Assembly (NCBI RefSeq): GCF_001746205.1
Contig: NZ_MDCO01000010.1
Span: 62,001-126,000, forward strand
From: Brachyspira hampsonii
GTDB lineage: Bacteria; Spirochaetota; Brachyspiria; Brachyspirales; Brachyspiraceae
Direction of reading: 5' to 3'
Length of the DNA stretch: 64,000 nt
The notes under the pieces are model-generated. The model worked only from the letters and a program-made list of their open reading frames with translations. It made no database searches and had not been told where the DNA came from. Made by a program: the position numbers and the translations under genes. This document shows, piece by piece, positions 25,017 through 33,850 of the stretch. Within the stretch, counting starts at the first letter, position 1. Each line of letters starts with the position of its first letter.

Positions 25017-26024
25017 TTATAATAATTCATTTACATTATCAATATTATAATTGTAAGATTTAAAACCTTCTTCAGTATTAGTTATGTTAATAATGTTTAT
25101 TGAATCTTTTATATCATTAAATTCTTCGCTGTCATTTACTGCTTTATATAAAAGTCTTAATGTTTCATAATTATTAATTGTGAAAAACATTTGCATATCA
25201 TTATTTCTGCTTAGATTTAAAATGCTTTTAAATAAATATTTAGCAGTGTCACTATCTAATGGGTTTGTTATATCATCTGCCAAAATTACATTATTCTTGT
25301 TTGCTGCTATAGGAAGTATTATAGATAAATATTTTTTTAATCCTTCTCCCATTAAATTCAATATTAGTAATTCATTCATTCCTTCAATATTAAGATAAAT
25401 ATCATTATTAAGTACATTTATTGATTTTATGTTATTATTGAAAAATGAAAGCATTTCTATTATAGGTTCTTCATTTTTGCCTTTTAAAATTTCTATTAGA
25501 TATGCTGTTAATGTATGATATTCTATTGTACTTGGTATATAAGTTTCTTCTCTGTTCACTATATTTTCAGCTTTTTTACCCATCATAAATATAGTATTAT
25601 TAATATTAGGTATGGTTATTTTTTTCTCTTCTATATAATTATCATTAGAATCATCATTATTAATAATAGTGTTATAATTTAATTCAATATTATTATCATT
25701 AGGTATTTTATTATCTTTTAATATAGGACTAATATTAATATTATAGCTTTTATTATCTTTATTATAATTAAAATTTATATTATTATAATAGTTGAAATTA
25801 TAAAATAATGTTTTTATTTCGGTTTTATTTTCTTTTGCTCTGCTTATAGTTTTGATATTTTCTATTATGTTTATACGAGATTCTGATAAAATAAGCATTA
25901 AAGTTTCAAGTATAGTGGTTTTTCCTAAGTTATTTTTTCCTACTAAGAAATTTATTTTTTTAAAATCATTTATTTCAATTTTATTAAAACATTTAAAATT
26001 TTCTATATATAAGTTTTTAATCAT
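25017..26024 (-). CDS. AAA-family ATPase (RecF/OLD-like)
   Basis: This 335-residue protein begins with the SMC/RecF-like IENFKCFNKIEI and a Walker A box VGKNNLGKTT (about 28-37). Near the C-terminus GEGLKKYLSIILPI resembles the ABC signature region, and NVILADDITNPLDS is the Walker B with D-loop. An Asn-rich insertion lies at about 75-145. No DNA-binding or nuclease domain is visible. Such stand-alone AAA_15/AAA_21 proteins occur in repair, toxin-antitoxin and phage-defence settings; which applies here is unknown. It is monocistronic, divergent from hisA. Confidence 0.8.
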   Translation of the reverse strand: MIKNLYIENFKCFNKIEINDFKKINFLVGKNNLGKTTILETLMLILSESRINIIENIKTISRAKENKTEIKTLFYNFNYYNNINFNYNKDNKSYNINISPILKDNKIPNDNNIELNYNTIINNDDSNDNYIEEKKITIPNINNTIFMMGKKAENIVNREETYIPSTIEYHTLTAYLIEILKGKNEEPIIEMLSFFNNNIKSINVLNNDIYLNIEGMNELLILNLMGEGLKKYLSIILPIAANKNNVILADDITNPLDSDTAKYLFKSILNLSRNNDMQMFFTINNYETLRLLYKAVNDSEEFNDIKDSINIINITNTEEGFKSYNYNIDNVNELL

Positions 26025-26167
26025 AATAAAAATCCAACAAATTGTAATTATTACAGAATTAAATATCGGAGTTTTGAGAAAAAAATAGAGTTTATTAATT
26101 TTTACATTTATTAATTATATGCTATAATAGGCACTATTATAGATAACGATATTTTTAGGGGATTAAT

Positions 26168-26884
26168 ATGTATATACTACCTGCAATAGATTTGAAAAAT
26201 GGAGAGGTTGTAAGGCTTGTAGAAGGCGATTATGATAATAAAACTACTTATTTTAAGGATCCTTTAGAGGTCTTGGATTTTTTTATTAAAAGCGGAAGCA
26301 GTTATTTGCATGTAGTTGATTTGGACGGAGCAAGCGACGGAGAAACTATTAATTTTAAAACAATAGAAAAGATAATAAAGAACTGTAATTTATTTGTAGA
26401 AGTAGGCGGCGGCATAAGAAATGAAGAAACTATAAAAAAATATTTGGATATAGGAGTAAAAAGAACAATATTGGGAACAGCTGCTGTTGAAAATATAGAT
26501 TTTACTGAGAATATGATTAATAAGTATAAAGAACATATAGCAGTTTCTATAGATTCAAGAAATAGAATGATAGCAGTTAAAGGTTGGAAAGAAATAAAAA
26601 AATTGGACTCTGTAGAGTTTTGTATGAAATTAGATAGTATGGGTATAGATACTATTATCTATACAGATATTTCAAAAGACGGAAAACTTTCCGGAACTAA
26701 TTTGGATATATATAAAGAGTTGAGAGAAAAACTTTCATGCAATATTATAGCTTCAGGAGGTGTTACTTTTGAAGATGAAATTATAAAATTAAGAGATATG
26801 AAAATTAATGGTGCGATAGTTGGAAAAGCTATATATGAGGGTAAAATAGATTTAAAAAGAATAATAGAAATAGCAGATATTTAA
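26168..26884 (+). CDS. hisA: Phosphoribosylformimino-AICAR ribotide isomerase (HisA)
   Basis: HisA catalyses the fourth step of histidine synthesis, an Amadori rearrangement of ProFAR to PRFAR. The 238-residue (beta-alpha)8 barrel has the catalytic Asp in PAIDLKNG (residue 8), phosphate-binding GGGIR near 81 and SGGVTFEDE near 197, and the second catalytic region YTDISKDG. Ribosome site AGGGG precedes the ATG. No other his gene is near, which is unusual since hisA is commonly in an operon with hisF and hisH. Confidence 0.93.
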   Translation: MYILPAIDLKNGEVVRLVEGDYDNKTTYFKDPLEVLDFFIKSGSSYLHVVDLDGASDGETINFKTIEKIIKNCNLFVEVGGGIRNEETIKKYLDIGVKRTILGTAAVENIDFTENMINKYKEHIAVSIDSRNRMIAVKGWKEIKKLDSVEFCMKLDSMGIDTIIYTDISKDGKLSGTNLDIYKELREKLSCNIIASGGVTFEDEIIKLRDMKINGAIVGKAIYEGKIDLKRIIEIADI

Positions 26885-26905
26885 TTATTAATCTTTTGCG
26901 GTGTC

Positions 26906-26985
26906 ATAAAAATTGTGAGCGTTTATTAAATTCTCCAAAAGCGGACGGAGTCATTTACTAGACATTGTTAGCGAGCAGTTTTTAT
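26906..26985. repeat. Dispersed hairpin element, copy 2
   Basis: ATAAAAATTGT (26906-26916) and GCAGTTTTTAT (26975-26985) form the arms. The interior holds AAATTCTCCAAAAGCGG and TAGACATTGTTAGCG, shared with copy 1 (690-762, inverted) and copy 3 respectively. Confidence 0.65.
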
Positions 26986-27008
26986 TAGCAATAATTTTTG
27001 GGGGTATT

Positions 27009-27057
27009 ATAAAAATTGTGATCGTCTAGCTAGACATTGTTAGCGAACAATTTTTAT
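27009..27057. repeat. Dispersed hairpin element, copy 3 (short form)
   Basis: ATAAAAATTGT (27009-27019) pairs perfectly with ACAATTTTTAT (27047-27057). The interior TAGACATTGTTAGCG is identical to copy 2 and the flank TATTAGCAATAATT is shared, but the CTCCAAAAGCGG part is deleted. It ends only 14 nt before the FkbM gene ATG, so it lies in the leader of that mRNA. Confidence 0.65.
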
Positions 27058-27070
27058 ATTAGCAATAATT

Positions 27071-28030
27071 ATGAAAGAAATAAATAATATATTAGAAAAA
27101 TGCAGAAAAATAGTAAATAAAAATTTTATAAAAGAAGAAATAGAGAAAATAGAAAATAATGATAATTTTATCAGAGCAATGAAAGAAGAAAATAATAATA
27201 GTTTTGATATTTTTTATAATATGCTTTATGAATCTTATTCTAAAGATTTATTTGAAAAAATAGTAAGATATAGATATTTATTATCATTTTACAGAGATGC
27301 TTATACTAATTCAAAAGAGAAAATAAAATTAAGTATGAAATACGGCTCTATTAATATATTTTCTTGGGGATTAAAAAGATTTCTGTTTTCTTTAGAAAAA
27401 TATAAATATCCTAGCGAAATAGAAAATTTTTTACTTTTTTATATATTCGGACTTGAGCAATATAATATAAAAAACATATTTGAAGTAGGCGGCGATAGTG
27501 TTATATTCGATATAGGTGCTTGGAAAGGAGATACGGCTTATTTCTTTTCAAAAAAATGTAATGATAATGCAAAGATTTATGCTTTTGAGCCGGATATAAA
27601 TGCTTTTGAAACATTAAAATTGATTAAAGAAAAATATAAATTAAATAATGTTGTTTTAGAAAATATTCTTTTTTCTAATAAGAATGAAAGTGTAGATTTT
27701 GTATCTATGACGCCTAATACTCCTACAGTTAAGATGAATGCTGTTACTGTAGATGATTTTGTTGAGAGTAATAATATACGCAAGATAGATTATCTTAAAA
27801 TGGATGTTGAAGGAGCGGAGATGCATATACTAGAAGGTGCTTTAAATACAATAAAAAAATTTCGTCCTTCTCTTGCTATAGCTATATATCATGGAGGCGA
27901 GCTTTTTATGGAGGATTTTTATAAAATTCCTGTGTTTATAAAAGAAATAACAGAAAATTACGAATATTATATAAGAACATTTTCTCCTTGGGGAGGAGAG
28001 ACAATACTTTTTTGTATACCTAAAAAATAA
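27071..28030 (+). CDS. FkbM-family methyltransferase
   Basis: The C-terminal half of this 319-residue protein is an FkbM-type AdoMet methyltransferase: VIFDIGAWKGDTAYFF (motif I, about residue 142), YAFEPDINAFETLK (strand 2), then VDDFVESN and KMDVEGAEMHILEGA, the family hallmark near 240. The N-terminal 130 residues are helical and of unknown role. FkbM enzymes usually O-methylate sugars or small molecules, often in surface polysaccharide modification. No polysaccharide cluster is present here. The leader carries hairpin copy 3 and no clear ribosome site. Confidence 0.87.
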   Translation: MKEINNILEKCRKIVNKNFIKEEIEKIENNDNFIRAMKEENNNSFDIFYNMLYESYSKDLFEKIVRYRYLLSFYRDAYTNSKEKIKLSMKYGSINIFSWGLKRFLFSLEKYKYPSEIENFLLFYIFGLEQYNIKNIFEVGGDSVIFDIGAWKGDTAYFFSKKCNDNAKIYAFEPDINAFETLKLIKEKYKLNNVVLENILFSNKNESVDFVSMTPNTPTVKMNAVTVDDFVESNNIRKIDYLKMDVEGAEMHILEGALNTIKKFRPSLAIAIYHGGELFMEDFYKIPVFIKEITENYEYYIRTFSPWGGETILFCIPKK

Positions 28031-28118
28031 AATTATGTTATAATTGTTATATGCTAATATATAATATTGACTTTTTATAACGATACTTATAAAATGCAAC
28101 TTTAGGAGATTAAAATTT

Positions 28119-28622
28119 ATGGCAAGAAAAGATATAGTAAACAGCGTTATAGGAGATGGTTCATCTTTTAAAGGTACTTTTATCGTAAAAGGTTCTTTTC
28201 AAATAGATGGAAAATTTGAAGGTGAATTGAAGATAGACGGACATTTAATTATAGGTCCTAATGGCAAGGTAAAGACAAGCACTATTATAACAGAAAGCAT
28301 TACAATAGCTGGTACTTTAATCGGTAATATAGATGCTCAAAAAGAAGTTATATTGATAGAAACAGGAAGAGTTTTAGGAAATATCGAAGCCCCTAAAATA
28401 GATGTAGGAGAAGGTGCAGTTATACAAGGTGAAATGACTATAACAGGCGGCCAGAAAAAAGATATCACAAAAGTAGTACATGAATCTTTTACAGGCATAA
28501 AAATTGAAGATGAGGTATCAGAAAATAATAATACTTCTGATAATAATTCGTCATTAGATAATAATAATACTTATAACTCTTATAACACAGATAATAATAA
28601 TTCAAATAATAGTATTTTTTAA
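28119..28622 (+). CDS. Bactofilin (DUF583) cytoskeletal protein
   Basis: This 167-residue protein has a right-handed beta-helix made of short repeats (FKGTFIVKGSFQIDGKFEGE, then KTSTIITESITIAG and GRVLGNIEAPKIDVG). Asn/Ser-rich low-complexity sequence follows from about 135. Bactofilins polymerise without nucleotide and shape cells or position envelope enzymes; spirochaetal members affect cell form and motility. It is followed by map after 17 nt. TTGACT/TATAAA-like boxes lie at about 28067-28093, and AGGAG is the ribosome site. Confidence 0.9.
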   Translation: MARKDIVNSVIGDGSSFKGTFIVKGSFQIDGKFEGELKIDGHLIIGPNGKVKTSTIITESITIAGTLIGNIDAQKEVILIETGRVLGNIEAPKIDVGEGAVIQGEMTITGGQKKDITKVVHESFTGIKIEDEVSENNNTSDNNSSLDNNNTYNSYNTDNNNSNNSIF

Positions 28623-28639
28623 TTAAGGTGTATTCATAA

Positions 28640-29431
28640 ATGGCTATAAAAATAAAAACACAAGCTGAAATTAATTTAATGCGTGAAAGCGGACATATAT
28701 TGGCTAATGTATTTAAAGAAGTTGAAAAAATAATTCAGCCGGGTATCTCTACTAAAGAAATAGATAAATTTGTTTATGATTATATAAGAAAGCATAATGC
28801 CAAACCTTCATTTAAAGGTTACGGCAGACCTCCTTTTCCTGGTTCTATATGTTCTTCTATAAATAATGAAGTAATACATGGAATACCAAGTAAAAAGAAA
28901 ATTTTAAAAGATGGGGATATTATAGGACTTGATATAGGTGTATATTATAAAGGATATCATTCTGACAGAGCATTTACTTTTAAAGTAGGAAATGTATCAG
29001 AAGATGCTTCAAGATTGATTGAAGTTACTATGGAGTCATTTTATAATGGTGTAAAAAAGATAAAAGACGGAGTTCATTTGGGAGATGTTTCTCATGCTAT
29101 TCAAAAAACTGCTGAAGATGCAGGTTATTCTCTGGTAAGAGAGTTTCAAGGTCATGGAGTTGGTGCAAATTTGCATGAAGAGCCTGCTGTACCAAATAGA
29201 GGAAAAGAGGGAGCAGGTCCAATACTTAAAACAAATATGGTTATAGCAATAGAGCCTATGGTTAATATGGGGCATCATGCTATTTTAATAGAAGATGATG
29301 ATTGGACTATTATTACTAGGGACGGATCATTGTCAGCACATTATGAACATACTGTAGCCGTTAAAGAAGATGGTGTTGAGATATTAACAGCTTTAGAAGA
29401 TGATGAGATAGTAAAAAAATATCTTGGTTAA
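28640..29431 (+). CDS. map: Methionine aminopeptidase type I
   Basis: Map removes the initiator Met from new proteins. The 263 residues carry all five metal ligands: D98 (GLDIGV), D109 (HSDRAF), H172 (GHGVG), E205 (IEPMV) and E236 (YEHTVAV). The substrate-side His is at 80. It has the normal length for the bacterial short form, without an N-terminal zinc finger. It follows bactofilin by 17 nt and is probably co-transcribed. Confidence 0.95.
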   Translation: MAIKIKTQAEINLMRESGHILANVFKEVEKIIQPGISTKEIDKFVYDYIRKHNAKPSFKGYGRPPFPGSICSSINNEVIHGIPSKKKILKDGDIIGLDIGVYYKGYHSDRAFTFKVGNVSEDASRLIEVTMESFYNGVKKIKDGVHLGDVSHAIQKTAEDAGYSLVREFQGHGVGANLHEEPAVPNRGKEGAGPILKTNMVIAIEPMVNMGHHAILIEDDDWTIITRDGSLSAHYEHTVAVKEDGVEILTALEDDEIVKKYLG

Positions 29432-29469
29432 ATAAGAGGCAAAACTTCATTATCTTAAGTTATGGAGAA

Positions 29470-29816
29470 AATATAAAAATACTATAAAAGCGATGCTATT
29501 CTAACTATATAGAAATCAGGTAGCATAAGTTTATATGATGAATGTAAGATTAGTATTTTCTTAAGATAGAGTTCATTTTTATTTAAATGTAGAATATAGG
29601 TGTAAAATATCAAGATGAGCTTATAGAATATATTGAAATGAATTTTAATGACTAAGATAATGTATCGGAATTATTGTTTGGAAATGTAGTATTTGTAAAT
29701 TACGATTATAAACTTTAGTAATGCATCAGATTAAATATATTCATATAGCTAAAAATATGTTTGCTGATAGTATTTATCTTAGAGATAATCCTATCTGTAA
29801 CGAAATAAAAAAATAG
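29470..29816 (+). pseudogene. Decayed coding region of unknown function
   Basis: No long frame exists, but several stretches look like protein in shifting frames: KSGSISLYDECKISIF, then YQDELIEYIEMNFND interrupted by TAA, DNVSELLFGNVVFVNYDYK, and after a frame change MHQIKYIHIAKNMFADSIYL ending at TAG 29814-29816. The pattern suggests an inactivated gene. Its family was not recognised, so the call rests on amino-acid texture only. Confidence 0.4.
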
Positions 29817-29879
29817 TATAATGTAAAAATTTATTATACCGATACTTTAGACAATAAAACTTTATTTTTGATTTATATT

Positions 29880-30710
29880 ATGAAACATATATTTTTTATA
29901 TTTATTATATTAATATTGACTTGTTTATCAGTATATTCTCAGGGGCAATCGCTTAATACTCCTAACAGAACAGCAGATACTGCAAGAACTATTGAAATTG
30001 AGACTAATACATACGAAGCATTATTCAAAGGTAAATTAGAGCCTGCTTGGGTATATATAGGAGAGGCAAAAAGAGCAATACATAATAATGATATTCCTTA
30101 TGCTCTATTTATAATGAATAAAACTTTGATGTATTATCCTAATAATGCTGATGCCCATTATTTTCTAGGTTTAATATATGAAAAAGAAGCTGGAAACCCA
30201 GCAGAACAAGGCGGTGCTGCTTCTTATCGCTTGGCTATAGAAGAATATAAAAAAGCTATAAATTTAGCTACTAATCTTACAATACCTGCATATAAGTTAG
30301 ATGCATATTTCAGTCTTTTATATATTTATGAAAAATTAATAGATGAAAATAATTATGCCAATATAGAAAAAGAGATTATTGCTATGGCTGAAAATACATA
30401 TAAGAATTATGAAAAAGGAAGAATATACTTCAAATTGGCCGAGCATTATGGTAATAGAAACAGAGGTACTTCCGCTGTAGATTATTACAGACAGGCCTAT
30501 ATTAATGGATATAGACAAAAATTATCTCTTTTTAGAATGTCTTTAATATATAGAAGAATGCGTAATTATGTACGAGAAAAAGAAACTTTAATGCTTGCTA
30601 TTAAATATGATTTTGATTATGTTGAACCTAGCAATTTTAATGTTCAGAAGGCTATAGTCCAAAGATTAGAGGCATTGAAGAATGTAAGAATACCTAAGAA
30701 ATTAAATTAA
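29880..30710 (+). CDS. Exported TPR protein
   Basis: This 276-residue protein has a signal peptide (MKHIFFIFIILILTCLSVYS, cut before QGQS; CLS might instead be a weak lipobox). TPR-like helices follow: GEAKRAIHNNDIPYALFIM, ADAHYFLGLIYEKEAG and a third set around FKLAEHYGNRNRGTSAVDYY. It is probably a periplasmic scaffold. The ATG at 29880 gives the signal peptide directly; the TTG at 29868 only adds four residues. No strong ribosome site is visible. A terminator follows. Confidence 0.8.
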   Translation: MKHIFFIFIILILTCLSVYSQGQSLNTPNRTADTARTIEIETNTYEALFKGKLEPAWVYIGEAKRAIHNNDIPYALFIMNKTLMYYPNNADAHYFLGLIYEKEAGNPAEQGGAASYRLAIEEYKKAINLATNLTIPAYKLDAYFSLLYIYEKLIDENNYANIEKEIIAMAENTYKNYEKGRIYFKLAEHYGNRNRGTSAVDYYRQAYINGYRQKLSLFRMSLIYRRMRNYVREKETLMLAIKYDFDYVEPSNFNVQKAIVQRLEALKNVRIPKKLN

Positions 30711-30737
30711 TTTTATAATATGTATTAAAAATAAAGA

Positions 30738-30767
30738 GCAATGGTGTATTTTTCATCATTGCTTTTA
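30738..30767 (+). terminator. Terminator after the exported TPR gene
   Basis: GCAATGGTG (30738-30746) pairs with CATCATTGC (30754-30762), including a G-U pair, and TTTTATG follows. Confidence 0.75.
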
Positions 30768-30853
30768 TGTTTTTTATATATTTCTATTGAGAAAAAGTGA
30801 TTATTATATTAGAATATTGTACTTAATAGTAAATAAATATTAAGAGATGTAAA

Positions 30854-31780
30854 ATGAAAACAAAAATAATTCTAGTATTATTAATATTATTAAGTGCATT
30901 AAATTTGTATTCTCAGGAAGATCAATTTAATAATGATTTAAATTTTTTAGAAGATGATTATAGTTTCAGAAATCCTTTTCGTATATATGAAGTTGATAAA
31001 TATTATATGGGGTGGCAGGATCCTAGGGCATTTATAGGACGCATATTATTTGCTAAGAACTTTAATGTAGAGAAGAATTTATCACTTATTGCTCCTGATG
31101 TTAATTGGGATTTTCAAGCTTTATCAGTTTATGTTGAAGGCCGTTTAGCTAGTGAGATAATGTTTTATAGAAATAAATATTTTTCTGTAGGTATGGGCGG
31201 AGCTATGGAGATATCAATACTTGGAAGAAGCAGCGGATTATTCGATGTTTATGATTTTTCCGGACAGTTTATGGTATTTGCTGATTTATGGCTTCAGAAT
31301 CTTGTCGGAATTAACATGAAAATTAGATTCATACCTATGTATCATCAATCTACACATTTGGTAGACGGATTTAAAGGCGATACTCAAATAAAAAGCGGAA
31401 GCAGTTATGAATTCGGCTCTATAGCGGTTTATTATTATATTAAAAATTTTAGTATTTATTTAGGTTCTGAAATTTCATATAATGCTATAGGAAATAGTCC
31501 GCAGTTATTTAGAATACATACAGGATTAGATTATAGGTTTCCTCTATATAAAGATCAAATTAGCTTAATAACAGGGATAAATATTGCAGCCATTTTAGAT
31601 AAAAAAGATAGGCTTGGACTTATAAAAGATCCTTGGCATGCTGCTGTTAATTTCGGTATAGGGGTTGAGTTTTATAGATATGCTGTGTCTTTAAAGGTTG
31701 GTTATGGAAAGCCTAGAGGAGCATCTAGTTATTTCGGATATGAAACTAAAGTGGGGCTTGAAATAAGTTTATTATTCTAA
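30854..31780 (+). CDS. Probable outer-membrane beta-barrel protein
   Basis: A signal peptide (residues 1-20, cut after LYS before QEDQ) is followed by an acidic segment (about 21-40) and many amphipathic strands (FSVGMGGAMEISILGR, YYYIKNFSIYLGSEISYN). The protein ends in Phe (VGLEISLLF), as outer-membrane barrels do. It has 308 residues. No named family was recognised. It stands alone with its own gap of 140 nt and terminator upstream. Confidence 0.7.
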   Translation: MKTKIILVLLILLSALNLYSQEDQFNNDLNFLEDDYSFRNPFRIYEVDKYYMGWQDPRAFIGRILFAKNFNVEKNLSLIAPDVNWDFQALSVYVEGRLASEIMFYRNKYFSVGMGGAMEISILGRSSGLFDVYDFSGQFMVFADLWLQNLVGINMKIRFIPMYHQSTHLVDGFKGDTQIKSGSSYEFGSIAVYYYIKNFSIYLGSEISYNAIGNSPQLFRIHTGLDYRFPLYKDQISLITGINIAAILDKKDRLGLIKDPWHAAVNFGIGVEFYRYAVSLKVGYGKPRGASSYFGYETKVGLEISLLF

Positions 31781-31935
31781 AATATTCTTATTAATAGTAA
31801 TTATCTATAAATTAAATATATTTTTTAGAAATATTTGTTATTTTTTTTCTTCATTATGATAAAAAATGATAAAAGACTATATTAAAAAATTATTTATTAT
31901 GTTAAATTATAATCATGAAATGGAGGTAATTATAT

Positions 31936-32610
31936 ATGGCTGAATTATTCGATATAATAGGTCCTATTATGATAGGACCTTCAAGTTCCCATACGGCTGG
32001 TGCTTGCCGTATTGGTAAACTTGCTAAGAAGATTTTGGGTGAAGATGTGAAGGAGGCAAAAATATATTTGCATGGTTCTTTTGCTTTAACTTGGAAAGGT
32101 CATGGAACTGACAAAGCTATTTTGGCAGGACTTTTAGGATTTGAAACTGATGATCCTAATCTTAGAGACAGTTATAGTCTTGCTGAAAAGGCTAATCTTA
32201 AATATGAGTTTATTCCTACCAAATTGAGAGAGGCTTTTCACCCTAATACAGTATATATTGAAGCTAAAGGGGAAACTAATGAAATTAATATATTAGCTTC
32301 TTCTATAGGCGGAGGTTTAATAGTTTTGGATAAAGTTAATGGCATAGAGGTACATTATAAAGGCGATTTTCCAACTATTGCTATAGTTAATAAAGATGTT
32401 CCGGGTATTATAGCTAAAGTTACTTCTATTATATTTGAAAATGGAATAAATATAGAGAATATGAATGTAACGCCTCAATTTGAAGGTATTAATAGAGGAT
32501 ATGCTATTATTGTTATTGGTATGACTGATGTTATATCAAAAGAGATAGAGGAAAAAATAAGACATATAGAGAATATAAGAGACTTTGTATTTTTAGATAA
32601 GTTGTATTAA
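31936..32610 (+). CDS. sdaAB: L-serine dehydratase, beta subunit
   Basis: With SdaAA it deaminates L-serine to pyruvate using an iron-sulfur cluster. The 224-residue subunit has the N-terminal signature GPIMIGPSSSHTAGACRIG (about 9-27) and a C-terminal ACT domain (TIAIVNKDVPGIIAKVTSII, about 155-175) that may sense serine. GGAGG lies before the ATG. It is followed by sdaAA after 26 nt. Confidence 0.95.
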   Translation: MAELFDIIGPIMIGPSSSHTAGACRIGKLAKKILGEDVKEAKIYLHGSFALTWKGHGTDKAILAGLLGFETDDPNLRDSYSLAEKANLKYEFIPTKLREAFHPNTVYIEAKGETNEINILASSIGGGLIVLDKVNGIEVHYKGDFPTIAIVNKDVPGIIAKVTSIIFENGINIENMNVTPQFEGINRGYAIIVIGMTDVISKEIEEKIRHIENIRDFVFLDKLY

Positions 32611-32636
32611 ATATTATATGGAGTATAAAAAATATT

Positions 32637-33518
32637 ATGGACATAAAATCTATAGAATCATTGGTGGCTTTAGCTTCCGAAAAAAAAGTAAAAATAAGTG
32701 ATATAGTAATAGATATAGAAGCAAAATCAGAAAAAACTGACAGACAATCGGTTATTGATAAGATGACTTCTTATTATGATATAATGAAAGAAGCTGTTGA
32801 AAATGGAAAAAAGGATAAATTTAATTTTGTAACAGGTTTGCAAAATGAATGTGTAGAAATAGTAGACAAATTTTATAAAAACAAAAAAAGCATATTGGGA
32901 GAAATAGTTGGTGAGGTAGTAACTGCGGCTATGTCTGTAAGCGGTTATAATGCATGTATGGGTAAAATAATAGCTGCCCCTACTGCTGGAAGCTGCGGAG
33001 TAATGCCTGCTGTACTTACTGTATGTGAGAGCAGAGGATATAAAAAAGAAGATATAGTAAAATCAATGTTTACCGCTGCAGGATTTGCTGATATCATAGC
33101 ACAGATAGCAACATTTGCTGGTGCTGAAGGCGGATGTATGGCTGAATGCGGTTCGGCTGCTGGTATGGCTGCTAGTGCCTGTGCTGAGATTATGGGAGGT
33201 ACGCCTCAGCAATGTGCTGATGCTTTTGCACTTACTATATCAGCAATGCTTGGGCTTATATGCGATCCTATTGCAGGATTTGTTGAGGTGCCTTGTATGG
33301 GTAAAAATGTTATGTCGGCTGTTCATGCTATTGTTTCGGCTGAAATGGCTTGTGCTGGTTTTAAAAGTGTTATACCAGCCGATGAAGTTGTATCTGCTAT
33401 GAAAGAAGTAGGTGACGGAATGGACGAAAGATTTAAAGAAACTTCTTTAGGAGGACTTGCAAACACTCCTACAGGTCGTGCTATATCAGAAAAACTATTG
33501 GGAAAATTAAATAAATAA
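32637..33518 (+). CDS. sdaAA: L-serine dehydratase, alpha subunit
   Basis: This is the catalytic iron-sulfur subunit (293 residues). The conserved cysteines of the [4Fe-4S] site appear in TAGSCGVMPAV (about 120), CDPIAGFVEVPC (about 207-218) and the ECG region. The oxygen-labile cluster suits an anaerobe that ferments serine. It is paired with sdaAB and followed by a strong terminator. Confidence 0.95.
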   Translation: MDIKSIESLVALASEKKVKISDIVIDIEAKSEKTDRQSVIDKMTSYYDIMKEAVENGKKDKFNFVTGLQNECVEIVDKFYKNKKSILGEIVGEVVTAAMSVSGYNACMGKIIAAPTAGSCGVMPAVLTVCESRGYKKEDIVKSMFTAAGFADIIAQIATFAGAEGGCMAECGSAAGMAASACAEIMGGTPQQCADAFALTISAMLGLICDPIAGFVEVPCMGKNVMSAVHAIVSAEMACAGFKSVIPADEVVSAMKEVGDGMDERFKETSLGGLANTPTGRAISEKLLGKLNK

Positions 33519-33548
33519 TAATCGTATTAGATTATTTTTTATATGTAT

Positions 33549-33599
33549 AAATAAAAGATCTCTGGTAAATTTGTTTATCAGAAATCTTTTATTTATGAT
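33549..33599 (+). terminator. Terminator of the sdaAB-sdaAA operon
   Basis: A 21-nt arm (33549-33569, core AAATAAAAGATCTCTGGTAA) pairs with 33574-33594 with two mismatches. It is the strongest hairpin in the gap before the ankyrin gene; the rest of that gap (33600-33838) is AT-rich with nothing recognised. Confidence 0.75.
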
Positions 33600-33850
33600 A
33601 GAATATAATCTCATCATGTAGTTTAAGTATAGAAATCTTAAGTATTATATAAATTCACTTGCTTGATAATGTATTTGTTTAATTTTTATTATCAATAATA
33701 AAATATACAGTTATTTTTAGTATTTATCTAAAATAATGTTTCTGCATATATTTTGATAAATAAGCCAGCTATAGCATAATTGATATAATTAATAATATAT
33801 GTTATTATATACATGATAATTCAATGTGTAAATAATTATTGGGGGCTTTT

